Origin: Paludibacter jiangxiensis
GTDB taxonomy: Bacteria > Bacteroidota > Bacteroidia > Bacteroidales > Paludibacteraceae
DNA: 59,657 bases
Direction of reading: 5' to 3'
Assembly: GCA_945870155.1 (NCBI GenBank)
Contig: CAMBSB010000012.1
Location: 1 to 59,657, forward strand
Positions 45,709 to 54,986 of this stretch are shown here, in pieces. Position 1 is the first letter of the stretch. Each line of letters begins with the position of its first letter. The position numbers were made by a program, and so were the translations under genes. The notes beneath the pieces are model-generated. The model was not told the DNA's origin and searched no databases. It worked only from the letters and a program-made list of their open reading frames with translations.

Positions 45709-48381
45709 ATGAAAAATGTGTTTTTAATCCTCATTCTGGTTTTATCAACCGAATTTTTAATTGGTAGTCCAAGAGTTTTTAGCTCTATAAACGAAAACTG
45801 GAAGTTTGCTCAAGGTGATTTTCAAGATGTAAAATCCAATAATTTTGATGACTCGAAATGGGAAAGAATTTCAATTCCCCATACTTGGAATAAAACGGAT
45901 GCTGACGATGAAACTCCGGGATATTTTCGAGGTGTGAGTTGGTATCGTCGAACAATTTTAATGCCGGCTGAATACAGTAAAAAACAAGTTTTTATTTATT
46001 TTGATGGTGCAAATCAAGAAACAGAACTATTTGTCAACGGAAAAATCGCTGGTTCGCATTCCGGTGGATATACACGTTTTTGTTTTGACATCACTAATTT
46101 ACTGAATTTTGGGAGTCAAAATTTATTTGTATTAAAAGTAAATAACAGTCATAATGACAATATACCACCTCTTTCGGCTGATTTTACATTTTTTGGAGGC
46201 GTTTATAGGGATATAAATTTAATAATAACCGAAAAACAGCATATTTCTACCAATTATTTTGGATCATCAGGCGTCTTTATTTCAACCCCCAAGGTTTCAG
46301 AAAAAGAAGCTTATGTTTCTATCAAAACCATGGTAACAAATGATGGCAGTGATGCAACTAAACTTAGACTTGAAAATAGCATTTTGACCAAAAATGGAGA
46401 ATTAATCAACAAAACCACAGTAAATTTTAATATTGCAGGCAAGGCTTCTCAAAATATAGGACAAAAAGAAATAAAGATTGTAAATCCTTCGTTATGGAGT
46501 CCTTATTCACCAACACTTTATACTGTTTTAACACAGATTTACGATGCAAAAACTAATAAATTGCTCGATGAGGTAATTAATCCCCTTGGTTTTCGCTGGT
46601 ACGAGTTTTCAGCAGAAAATGGCTTTTTTTTGAATGGGAAACCACTAAAACTAATAGGTACTAACCGTCATCAATGCTTTTTGAATTTGGGTAATGCATT
46701 GTCAGACGAATTACATATTCGCGATATAAAATTACTGAAAGATATGGGTGCTAATTTTTTGCGAATATCTCATTACCCACAAGACCAAACCGTGATGGAA
46801 ATGTGTGATAAATTAGGGATACTGTGTTCTGTAGAAATACCCATAGTGAATGCTATTACTGAAAGTGAAGCATTTACAAGTCATAGTTTGAATATGGCCC
46901 GTGAAATGGTGATGCAGGATTATAATAGACCATCGGTAATAATTTGGGCTTATATGAATGAGGTGTTGTTACGACTTCCTTTTAAAGAAGATTCTGTACG
47001 TAATGCGCAGTATTTCAAATCTGTTGGTCAACTTGCAACAAAAATTGAAAAACAGATCAGGCAAGACGATCCTACACGTTATACGATGATTCCCTTTCAT
47101 GGGAATTTAGATGTTTACAAAGAAGCAGGACTTGTTGATATCCCCAAAATTATAGGTTTTAACTTATATCAAGGCTGGTATGGTGGTACATTTGATGGAT
47201 TTGATACCTTTTTGGATAAAGCAAAAGAAATGATAACTGAAAAACCATTTATTATTAGCGAATATGGTGCCGATGTTGACCCACGCCTGCATTCTTTCAA
47301 TCCACAACGCATGGATTATACGCAGGAATATGCCAATTTGTATCACGAGCATTACATAAAATCTATCCTGAAACGCCCTAATGTGGCCGGAGCTTTTATT
47401 TGGAATTTGAATGATTTTTATTCAGAAGAAAGAGCCTATGCAGTACCACATGTCAACAGCAAAGGAATTGTTGGAATGAATAGGGAAGTCAAAGACACTT
47501 ATTTACAATACCAAGCTCTGCTATTGAAAACACCTTTTGTATGTATTGGAGGTACAAATTGGAAAATACGTGGAGGTAATGCAGATATAAACGGCACTTG
47601 CTTACAGACTATAAAAGTTTATTCAAATCAGAAATCAATTGAATTGTTCCATAACGAAAAAAGCTTAGGAAATCAATTAGTTATTAATAATATTGCCATG
47701 TTTAATGTGCCATTTGTTAATGGAAAAAATGTTTTGTTTGCCACTTCGGATGAAAATAAAATGATATGTAATCAATTGACAATCGACTTCAGAACAGTTC
47801 CATTTAATTTAAAGGATACTTTAAACCTATTCACAGAAATTAATGTGATGTTAGGTTCAAAACGCTATTTCGAAGACAAAACCAATTCAGTGATTTGGAT
47901 TCCGGAAAAAGAATATTCATCGGGTAGTTGGGGTTATATTGGGGGTAAACCGTATGAAAAAAAGACTCGCCATGGTTCACAATCTGCTTCTGATTTAGAT
48001 ATTCTGGACACAAGCAATGATCCTGTTTTTCAAACTCAGCGTGTTGATATTGAGGTATTTAAATTGGATGTTCCGGATGGAAAATATACTGTTAGTTTAT
48101 ATTTTGCTGAATTACAATCTGATAAAGAGATAAAAGCATTAATATATAATTTGGGAAATGATGCTGTGAAAGAAGATTTTGTGAAGCGCTCATTCGATGT
48201 AGATATTAACAATGTAAATGTGATAAAAAACCTAGATCTTACAAAAGAATTTGGAGCCCAATACGCGGTGATAAAGAAATTTGAAATCGAAGTTACAAAC
48301 AACAAAGGCATCACTGTAAGTTTTAAAAAAGAAGATGGAAAGCCAGTTTTGAATGCCATAAGAGTATACCGTAATTATTAA
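45709..48381 (+). CDS. Exported GH2-family beta-galactosidase-like enzyme with malectin-like C-terminus
   Basis: An 890-residue glycosidase. Order: signal peptide (about 1-19), sugar-binding-like beta-sandwich (about 25-195, with IPHTWNKTDADD and YFRGVSWYRR), Ig-like domain (about 205-305), TIM barrel (about 310-610) with acid/base Glu418 in WAYMNEV and nucleophile Glu518 in IISEYGAD, and a malectin-like carbohydrate-binding domain (about 715-890, with LDVPDGKYTVSLYFAEL and GKPVLNAIRVYRNY). No type IX sorting domain is seen, so it should stay in the periplasm. The likely substrate is a galactoside, but GH2 also covers glucuronidases and mannosidases. It is convergent with a SusR-like sensor. 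Confidence 0.92.
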   Translation: MKNVFLILILVLSTEFLIGSPRVFSSINENWKFAQGDFQDVKSNNFDDSKWERISIPHTWNKTDADDETPGYFRGVSWYRRTILMPAEYSKKQVFIYFDGANQETELFVNGKIAGSHSGGYTRFCFDITNLLNFGSQNLFVLKVNNSHNDNIPPLSADFTFFGGVYRDINLIITEKQHISTNYFGSSGVFISTPKVSEKEAYVSIKTMVTNDGSDATKLRLENSILTKNGELINKTTVNFNIAGKASQNIGQKEIKIVNPSLWSPYSPTLYTVLTQIYDAKTNKLLDEVINPLGFRWYEFSAENGFFLNGKPLKLIGTNRHQCFLNLGNALSDELHIRDIKLLKDMGANFLRISHYPQDQTVMEMCDKLGILCSVEIPIVNAITESEAFTSHSLNMAREMVMQDYNRPSVIIWAYMNEVLLRLPFKEDSVRNAQYFKSVGQLATKIEKQIRQDDPTRYTMIPFHGNLDVYKEAGLVDIPKIIGFNLYQGWYGGTFDGFDTFLDKAKEMITEKPFIISEYGADVDPRLHSFNPQRMDYTQEYANLYHEHYIKSILKRPNVAGAFIWNLNDFYSEERAYAVPHVNSKGIVGMNREVKDTYLQYQALLLKTPFVCIGGTNWKIRGGNADINGTCLQTIKVYSNQKSIELFHNEKSLGNQLVINNIAMFNVPFVNGKNVLFATSDENKMICNQLTIDFRTVPFNLKDTLNLFTEINVMLGSKRYFEDKTNSVIWIPEKEYSSGSWGYIGGKPYEKKTRHGSQSASDLDILDTSNDPVFQTQRVDIEVFKLDVPDGKYTVSLYFAELQSDKEIKALIYNLGNDAVKEDFVKRSFDVDINNVNVIKNLDLTKEFGAQYAVIKKFEIEVTNNKGITVSFKKEDGKPVLNAIRVYRNY

Positions 48382-48400
48382 ACTTATTATAGTTACTCAG

Positions 48401-48435
48401 CCCCCCAACCCCCTTCCCGACACAAAGCGAGGGGG
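48401..48435 (+). repeat. Dispersed C-rich hairpin repeat, copy 4
   Basis: GCCCCCCAACCCCCTTCCC is followed by a short loop and GCGAGGGGGA. It lies 20 bp past the GH2 stop and belongs to the family at 14842, 15837 and 19172. Confidence 0.65.
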
Positions 48436-48534
48436 AATTTTTGGCGCATCATTAAGTGTTAGTTCTTAAATCAGAATAACAATTTTTATATATCACAATT
48501 GACCGCTAAATAATAGTTCCCATAACACTTGAAT

Positions 48535-48573
48535 AAAAAAATCAGATTCAACTAATTGAATCTGATTTTTTTA
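48535..48573. terminator. Bidirectional terminator between GH2 and the hybrid sensor
   Basis: A perfect 11-bp stem (ATCAGATTCAA at 48541-48551, TTGAATCTGAT at 48556-48566) with a run of A before and T after. It can end transcription from both converging genes. Confidence 0.85.
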
Positions 48574-48598
48574 TTGTCAATTGTTTGATATTTTAAAA

Positions 48599-51500
48599 TT
48601 AATTATTACCCAAATTTTTCCTGTACTGTGCCGGTGTAACTCCAAACAATTTGTGGAACTTTTTGATGTAGTAGCTTGTTGAACCAAATCCAACCTGAAC
48701 AGTAATATCGGCAATTGAAAGTTCAGGGTTGTTTATAAGCAGATAAATACTCTTTTTCAAACGAATATTGACAATAAAATCGTTTGGTGTTTGCCCCGTA
48801 ACGCCTTTTAGCTTGTTGAATAAGTTGGTGCGACTCAACCACATTTCTGAAGCAAAAGCATTGACATCAAATCCGGCATTATCAATATTTTTTTCGACAA
48901 TAAGCGTTGCTTTTTCGAGTAATTGCTGGTCGATGGAGTTGGTGGCAATCAGTTGTGGATTGGAATCGGGCTGCTGCGCAAATTTCTGTTGCAGCAGTTT
49001 GCGCGAATTTACCAGATTATTACATCGGGTTACTAATACTTTGGTATTAAATGGTTTGACAATGTAGTCATCAGCTCCGGTAAGCAAGCCTTGCACCACG
49101 TAGTCGGCAGCAGTTTGGGCCGTGAGTAATACTATTGGTATGTGCGAAGTTTCGAAATTTGCTTTTAGTTTCGAACACATTTCCACACCCGACATGCGCG
49201 GCATCATAACATCGCTCAGAATAATGTCCGGCTGAACCTGAGTTGCTTTTTCGAATCCTTCCACGCCGTTGGTGGCTGTTGTAACTTTATAAATTGGTTC
49301 AAAAATTCCGGCTAAGAGTTGTAACAATTCTTCGTTATCTTCAATAATCAGTATGTTGGAATTCTGAGCGTCCACTTTCTGTTGCGAAAGTTTAATTTCT
49401 TCCATAAACGCTTTGTCGGGAGTTATTATTTCGGATAAAAAATTGCTTTCGCTTTCTTTAAAATGTGTTTTCTGATCTTCTTCGAAATGGTTTTCGCCCT
49501 GTATTAGTGTTACGGTAAATACACTTCCTTTTTCAGGTTCACTCGACACATCCATTTTACCCTTATGTAAACCTACAATGCCGTTGGCCAGTGCTAATCC
49601 AATACCCGAGCCTTGTCGGGTGCTTGTGTCCATCGAACTATTTTCGGCCTGATAAAAACGGTCGAAAATTAGGTGGAGCGATTTTTTATCAATACCTACA
49701 CCATTGTCAGCAACCGACACCACAACCGTATAATCAATTTCTTCCACTTTGAGTGTGACTTTACCTTTGGGTGGCGTATATTTAAATGCATTGGCAAGCA
49801 GGTTGTAAAAAACCTTATCCATTTGGTTTTCGTCGAACCACAATTTTATATCCGGTTGCTTGTACTCGAAAGTATAGTTGATTTCTTTAGATTGTGCCAA
49901 CTCTTTGAACGAAAGGAAAATTTCGTTCAGAAACGGAATAAAATCATTTTCCGACACTTTGAGTTTCATAAATCCCTGCTCGTATTTCCGGAAATCGACC
50001 AACTCGGTAATCAGTTTTTTCATGTGGCTGGCGTTGCGCATTACGTTCAGCAAGCGGTTGTAAATACTTTGTGGCACATGTCCCATTTGCAACATTACTT
50101 CTATCTGGTTGATAATAAGAGTAAGCGGCGTGCGAAACTCGTGCGATATATTGGTAAAGAACCGCAACTTCGATTGATTGTGTTCTTCAATCTGAATTTT
50201 TTCACGTTTTTCGTATTCGAGCGAAGTACTCAGTTTAATTTTTGAGGTATAAAAACGGATGAGTATAAAGGCTAGAATAATACTAAGAAGCAGGTAAATA
50301 ATATACGCCAAAGTAGTTTTGTAAAATGGAGGAAGAACCGTGATGGTAATTTCTTTCATCGGAAATACACCTGCACTTGTCTGGTTTTTGGCACGCAATT
50401 TCAATTTATAAGTGCCGGCATTCAGATTGGTATAGGTTATATTTTGCTGATAATTAGCGTCAATCCACTCTTTGTCGAATCCTGCCAACTGGTATTGCAC
50501 ATCAGTTTTAAGCACATTAATGTAGTTGGTCGTCGAAAACAAAATGGTGATAACCGAATGTTCGGGCTTCAATACAATTTCGTCGAGATAAGGCAGCGAT
50601 TGTTTGATAATAGACGATTCGCCCGGGCTTATATTTTTATTATTTACCCTAATACCCGTGATGTTTACGCTGTAATTCACGCGTGGGATATTCAAATCTT
50701 TTTCCTGAAACGAAACCATGCCATTTATGCCACCAACAAAAACTTCATTTTTATCGGTAATGTGAATGCTGTTTTCGTTGAGTGCCTCCAACGGAAAACC
50801 AATGGTGCTGTTAAGCACCTGTCCGTGTTGCAGTTCGTTATCAACTATAAGTAATCCTCCGTTTGTTGAAATATAAAAATACCCACCTTTCGATTCCCTG
50901 ATGTCGATAATGTATTTCGAAGGCAATAACTTATCAAACTCAGTATTGGGAACTAATTGTTGCTTTTTTTCGTCGAATAAATACATGCCGTCGCCATCGG
51001 TGCCAGCCCAAATTCGGTGTTTGCTATCTTCAAAAAACAACAGTACATTATTGTTTGAGTCATATTTCTTTACTTTTCCGGTTTTCAACTGATAGGCATA
51101 CACATTGTTAGAGTGTGCAAACCAAAGTCGGTTTTTCGAGTCGAGAAACAAATCAGGCAGCTCTCGTTTCGACAAGTCAACTTCCTTAAATCGGAGTGTG
51201 GAGCATGTTTCGGTACGCAAATCGAAAACACCAATAGAGTTTTGAGTGGCCAAAAAGAGTGTATCGTTGTGCTGCACTATTTCGCGCACATTGTTGTTAG
51301 GTATGCTTTTGGGGTTGTTGGCATCGTATTGAAAAACAGTAAATTGCATTGTATTCAGATTCAATTTATTCAGTCCACCACGATGTGTACCTATCCACAA
51401 ATTGTTTCGTTTTTCGTCAATCCATAAAGATTTAATGGTGTTTGTCGAGATGCTGTTTTTTTGTTCATTTACCTTATACGAAAGAAAAGTTTGGTTTTTC

Positions 51501-52606
51501 CTGTCGTAATAATTGAGTCCACCGCCATCAGTTCCTACCCACAAATTGCCGTTTTTGTCGCCAATAATGCGTCCCACTACAGGACTGCTCAGCGAATTAG
51601 GTGTGTTGCTGTACGCACCGTAGTAATTGAAAATAGAATATTTCGGATTATACAAATCAATGCCACCAAAATAAGTACCTATCCACAATGTGCCTTGCGC
51701 ATCGTTAATAATTGACCACACAGATGCATTACTTAGTCCGTGCGAAATCTGACGTTCGTATCGGAATACCGTAAATTTTTCTTTTTCGGAATTGAGTTTG
51801 CATAAACCACTATAAAGTCCAATCCAGTAATTACCAAAATCGTCTTCGCATACCGTACGCACAAAATTATCAGGCAGACTTTCGGGGTCGGCAGGGTTGT
51901 TTTGGTACGAAGTAATATTTCCTGCAAAGTCGATTTTGTAGAGTCCGGTAAAGCGTGTACATACCCAAACAGTTTTTTTACTGTCTTCGTAAAAGCTAAT
52001 TACATCAGCTATATTCCAGCGCTTTACAATTTTACGATTGCGGTCGTACACCAACACACCATTGTTGTTGGTAGCCACGTAAAGCAGGCGGTCGTTGGTT
52101 TCGAGCAGAGCCGATGCCCGTATTGATTTACCCAAGAGTAACTTATAGAGCTGAAGTGGTTTTTCGGCCGATGGTTGGTACGTAAACAAGGAGTCGGAGG
52201 AGCAGAACCACAGGTTTTCTTTGCCATAAGCAATTGCCGACACATCCTGCCTGCGAATGGTTTTGAACTTCTCGGTTTTCAAGTCGAAAGCAAGCACACC
52301 CGATTTACATTGCATAAACAAATGTCCGTTTTTATCACCGCATACCGAACGGATATTATTACCAAACAGTGCTGTAGAATCACCTTTTTTTTGTTTGTAA
52401 ACTGTTATTTCGTTGCCATCGTATCGGTTCAATCCATCGCGTGTACCAATCCAAATCAAACCATGTTCGTCCTGGTACAGCGAATTGACAGAATAATGCG
52501 AAAGTCCGTTGCTGACTTTAAGGTGCTCGAAATAGGAGTTTTGAACAGCATTCGCTGTATGCCAATGAAGGGAAAGCAGTATTACAAGATAGATGAGTTT
52601 TTTCAT
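48599..52606 (-). CDS. SusR-like hybrid two-component sensor/regulator (HTCS)
   Basis: A 1335-residue single-chain sensor and regulator of the kind that controls glycan-use genes in Bacteroidota. Order: signal/anchor (about 1-20), a two-propeller periplasmic sensor made of Reg_prop repeats (for example LIWIGTRDGLNRYDG, NLWVGTDGGGLNYYD, NLWIGTHRGGLNKLN), a Y_Y_Y Ig-like domain, one membrane helix (about 760-785), HisKA with the His near 820 in NISHEFRTPLTL, HATPase (NLLANAFKYTPP, DNGVGI), receiver with Asp near 1131 in LSDVMMPRMSG, and a C-terminal AraC-type helix-turn-helix. Start is the ATG at 52606 (MKKLIYLVILL). The GH2 neighbour is a natural target. Confidence 0.95.
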   Translation of the reverse strand: MKKLIYLVILLSLHWHTANAVQNSYFEHLKVSNGLSHYSVNSLYQDEHGLIWIGTRDGLNRYDGNEITVYKQKKGDSTALFGNNIRSVCGDKNGHLFMQCKSGVLAFDLKTEKFKTIRRQDVSAIAYGKENLWFCSSDSLFTYQPSAEKPLQLYKLLLGKSIRASALLETNDRLLYVATNNNGVLVYDRNRKIVKRWNIADVISFYEDSKKTVWVCTRFTGLYKIDFAGNITSYQNNPADPESLPDNFVRTVCEDDFGNYWIGLYSGLCKLNSEKEKFTVFRYERQISHGLSNASVWSIINDAQGTLWIGTYFGGIDLYNPKYSIFNYYGAYSNTPNSLSSPVVGRIIGDKNGNLWVGTDGGGLNYYDRKNQTFLSYKVNEQKNSISTNTIKSLWIDEKRNNLWIGTHRGGLNKLNLNTMQFTVFQYDANNPKSIPNNNVREIVQHNDTLFLATQNSIGVFDLRTETCSTLRFKEVDLSKRELPDLFLDSKNRLWFAHSNNVYAYQLKTGKVKKYDSNNNVLLFFEDSKHRIWAGTDGDGMYLFDEKKQQLVPNTEFDKLLPSKYIIDIRESKGGYFYISTNGGLLIVDNELQHGQVLNSTIGFPLEALNENSIHITDKNEVFVGGINGMVSFQEKDLNIPRVNYSVNITGIRVNNKNISPGESSIIKQSLPYLDEIVLKPEHSVITILFSTTNYINVLKTDVQYQLAGFDKEWIDANYQQNITYTNLNAGTYKLKLRAKNQTSAGVFPMKEITITVLPPFYKTTLAYIIYLLLSIILAFILIRFYTSKIKLSTSLEYEKREKIQIEEHNQSKLRFFTNISHEFRTPLTLIINQIEVMLQMGHVPQSIYNRLLNVMRNASHMKKLITELVDFRKYEQGFMKLKVSENDFIPFLNEIFLSFKELAQSKEINYTFEYKQPDIKLWFDENQMDKVFYNLLANAFKYTPPKGKVTLKVEEIDYTVVVSVADNGVGIDKKSLHLIFDRFYQAENSSMDTSTRQGSGIGLALANGIVGLHKGKMDVSSEPEKGSVFTVTLIQGENHFEEDQKTHFKESESNFLSEIITPDKAFMEEIKLSQQKVDAQNSNILIIEDNEELLQLLAGIFEPIYKVTTATNGVEGFEKATQVQPDIILSDVMMPRMSGVEMCSKLKANFETSHIPIVLLTAQTAADYVVQGLLTGADDYIVKPFNTKVLVTRCNNLVNSRKLLQQKFAQQPDSNPQLIATNSIDQQLLEKATLIVEKNIDNAGFDVNAFASEMWLSRTNLFNKLKGVTGQTPNDFIVNIRLKKSIYLLINNPELSIADITVQVGFGSTSYYIKKFHKLFGVTPAQYRKNLGNN

Positions 52607-52791
52607 TTTTGGACATACCGGATTAAACACGATGCAATGATACAAAAAAAATAAGACAATCCGCTTCTGCAATTACTTTTCTGAACAAATACTATATTTT
52701 AAATGGTACTTTGTACGAATTTACCATTATCAGATAAACGAATAAGGTTGCACTCTTATTCCCTCTATATTCACTGCATATTCGGAGATAA

Positions 52792-52865
52792 TCCATATAT
52801 AACCCATATATAGCCCATATATAACCCATATATAATCCATAACTATAAAGTATGGATTATATATG
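52792..52865. repeat. Tandem 12-bp repeat ending in a 15-bp hairpin
   Basis: Four to five units of CCATATATAACC-type sequence (52792-52840) run into a perfect 15-bp stem (52827-52841 against 52851-52865) with a nine-base loop. It lies in the 513-bp gap between the hybrid sensor and the unknown gene at 53120. There are no spacers, so it is not a CRISPR. Confidence 0.8.
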
Positions 52866-52934
52866 ATTTGTTTTTGGATTAAATATATTTTATTTATATT
52901 TGTATTGTCTTACAGATACGGTAATGCTTCTAAC

Positions 52935-53117
52935 TAATTCAGTTACCATTAACTCATTAACTCATTTACTATTTTTCAATTTACCATATACTATTTAATA
53001 CTACAGTCTCTGATAACTAATCGACTAATCAACAGATAAACCAATTAACAGATGAACTAATCAACTAATTAACAGATGAACTAATCAACCAATCAACTAA
53101 TCAACCAATTAACTAAA
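52935..53117. repeat. Degenerate AACTAATC/AACCAATT repeats forming the leader of the next gene
   Basis: Some 180 bp are built from short units such as AACTAATC, AACCAATC, AACAGATG and AACTCATT. The array runs to within 2-3 bases of the ATG at 53120. A similar array lies at 19222-19306. Confidence 0.8.
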
Positions 53118-53119
53118 AA

Positions 53120-53944
53120 ATGGCACGCGTAAAACAACTAGACCAAATCACCGGTAATATAGGAAAACTTTCGTTTTATACCCGCAAAGGAAGCGATGAG
53201 ATTTTTGTACGCACCAAAGGTGGCGCAAGCAAAGACCAGATTAAACGCCGACCGGAATTTGCCAGTGTTCGTAAGAATAATAAAGAATTTGGAGGATGTT
53301 CCAAAATGAGTAAAGCCATACGCATGGCTTTCTTCGGACTGCATCATGTTGCAGACTACAACCTGGCTCCGGTTCTCTGCTCGCTTATGAAAAACATACA
53401 GGCTGCCGACACCGAAGGTGCACATGGTGAACGAGGCATTTACCTGTCGAAACACCGGCAATATTTAGCAGGATTTAACTTTAACCGTATCAACCGTTTC
53501 GACAGCGTACAACGTATCCCGCTGGACTGGAAGATTGACAGAGATAAGGCTGCCGCAACCATTAGCATACCCGCTTTTGCTTGTAGCCTGGGACTAAATA
53601 TGCCAGACCGATACAGCCTGTTTCGTATCAGTGCCACGCTGGGTGTATTGACCGACATAACCATGGACATAACCATGGACATCCATAAACACGAATATGA
53701 ACCCGTACATGACACCATCGGTTTGAGCCGACAATTCCTTTCCTCCGAATGGTTTCCCAGAACAGCAACTGTAGCCGCACAGGAATTGAATTTTCAGCTG
53801 GATATTAGCCATTCAGACATTACCTTTAACGACAGCGACACCTTTATCCTCTCCGTGGCTATAGAGTTTGGTGAATTGGATGCTTTTGGTAATCCAACGT
53901 CGGTGAAAGGTGGTGGGGCAGGGAAGGTGCTGGGAGTAGGATGA
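53120..53944 (+). CDS. Unknown 274-residue protein
   Basis: I cannot name this family. The protein opens MARVKQLDQITGNIGKLSFYTRKGSDEIFVRTKGG, a basic, glycine-rich start that suggests nucleic-acid or structural binding, and has SKMSKAIRMAFFGLHHVADYNLAP as a helical core, then strand-rich sequence to the end. No signal peptide or membrane helix is seen. A five-residue duplication (ITMDITMDI at about 179-187) comes from a 15-bp tandem in the DNA. The gene is visibly more G/C-rich than its surroundings. It has no apparent partner, and its leader consists of simple repeats. It may have been acquired; its role is unknown. Confidence 0.8.
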   Translation: MARVKQLDQITGNIGKLSFYTRKGSDEIFVRTKGGASKDQIKRRPEFASVRKNNKEFGGCSKMSKAIRMAFFGLHHVADYNLAPVLCSLMKNIQAADTEGAHGERGIYLSKHRQYLAGFNFNRINRFDSVQRIPLDWKIDRDKAAATISIPAFACSLGLNMPDRYSLFRISATLGVLTDITMDITMDIHKHEYEPVHDTIGLSRQFLSSEWFPRTATVAAQELNFQLDISHSDITFNDSDTFILSVAIEFGELDAFGNPTSVKGGGAGKVLGVG

Positions 53945-54124
53945 GGGAGTTTTTAGTATGATAATTTACATATTTTCTTGTTTATAGTATATAGAGTTAT
54001 ACAAAGTAAATTGTAATTCTTAATCAATAAAAAACAAGCTTTTAGCATTAACTTTTAGCATATTTGACCAAATAGTTTTGCGAAAAATTATTTATAATAT
54101 ATGTTAGGTCAACAAAAAAAACAT

Positions 54125-54132
54125 TACTTTTG
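54125..54132 (+). promoter_or_regulatory. Possible -7 box of the ECF sigma gene
   Basis: TACTTTTG fits TAnnTTTG and gives a leader of about 22 nt. No TTTG is found at the right distance upstream. Confidence 0.4.
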
Positions 54133-54160
54133 TATTCATTGAAAATTACAAAAGAACAAG

Positions 54161-54754
54161 ATGTCAATCAAAAAGATAGATGAAGATGTAGTAAGAAAAT
54201 TAGCAAAAGGCGATCAAAAAGCCTTTTCGCTACTCTATGACTGCTATTATACCTATCTGAATACGGTTGCGTTGTGTTATGTTATTAATAGGGATGCTGC
54301 CAACGAAGTGGTAAACGATGTTTTTGTAAATGTATGGCATAAACGCAGTACATTAGTTTACCCAATACATTCTTATCTTGTACAGTCGGTAAAAAATGGC
54401 TGCCTGAATTATATCCGTTCGCAAAAGTCGCTCGACAGAGTGCTGGGTGAACATACCAAATTAATGCTCGACTTTCAGGAAGAGTACATCTTGTCGAATC
54501 CAACGCCGCTTCAGTATGTGGAAACACAGGAGATAGAAAAGGAGGTATTGAAAGCAATTTCTCAACTGCCCGAGAAATGCCGGCATATTTTTGAACAATA
54601 CCTGTTTAATGGAAAATTGCCCGACGAAATTGCTAAAGATTTGCTTATTAGTGTAAGTACAGTTAGGGTGCAGCTGAAAAATGCCATGGATAAATTAAAG
54701 GTTTCACTCAATCATCTTATCAGCATGCTTTTACTTATTCTTTTGAAACTATAA
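54161..54754 (+). CDS. FecI-like ECF sigma factor
   Basis: A 197-residue extracytoplasmic-function sigma factor. Region 2 (about 10-85) has LAKGDQKAFSLLYDCYYTYLN and DAANEVVNDVFVNVWHKR; region 4 (about 130-190) has ISQLPEKCRHIFEQYLFNGKLPDEIAKDLLISVSTVRVQLKNAMDKL. In Bacteroidota such factors are held by a FecR anti-sigma and freed when the partner SusC/TonB receptor binds its ligand. Two FecR genes and a SusC receptor follow. It lies 232 bp upstream of the first FecR. Confidence 0.94.
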   Translation: MSIKKIDEDVVRKLAKGDQKAFSLLYDCYYTYLNTVALCYVINRDAANEVVNDVFVNVWHKRSTLVYPIHSYLVQSVKNGCLNYIRSQKSLDRVLGEHTKLMLDFQEEYILSNPTPLQYVETQEIEKEVLKAISQLPEKCRHIFEQYLFNGKLPDEIAKDLLISVSTVRVQLKNAMDKLKVSLNHLISMLLLILLKL

Positions 54755-54869
54755 AGTATTTACAATTTAACCATTTACAATTTATCATTTTTAAAGAAAA
54801 GATTTAAAGCATATTACATATAAGTAAAAGGAATATTTAAATGTTATATATAATACTAAGAATTATTTT

Positions 54870-54952
54870 GAACGCAATGATGCTAAGTATCAAAGATGCC
54901 ACGTAAATTTAAACTTTGCGTCTTGCTGTCTTAGCGTACTTAGCGTTATAAA
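54870..54952. repeat. Degenerate ACGCTAAG-type inverted repeat
   Basis: Left arm: AACGCAATGATGCTAAG and AAAGATG; right arm: TTTGCGTC, TGTCTTAGCG, ACTTAGCGTT. The arms are imperfect complements. It fills part of the sigma-fecR gap and is not coding. Confidence 0.5.
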
Positions 54953-54986
54953 AAGAATATTATATTTTTCACACAACTTAAATAAA

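Noticed and set aside
49673-50245. 190-codon open frame opposite the hybrid sensor
   Set aside because: It lies fully inside the kinase region of a well-supported gene and has no recognisable features.
52792-52840. Tandem array as a possible CRISPR
   Set aside because: Units are contiguous 12-mers with no variable spacers, and no cas gene is present.
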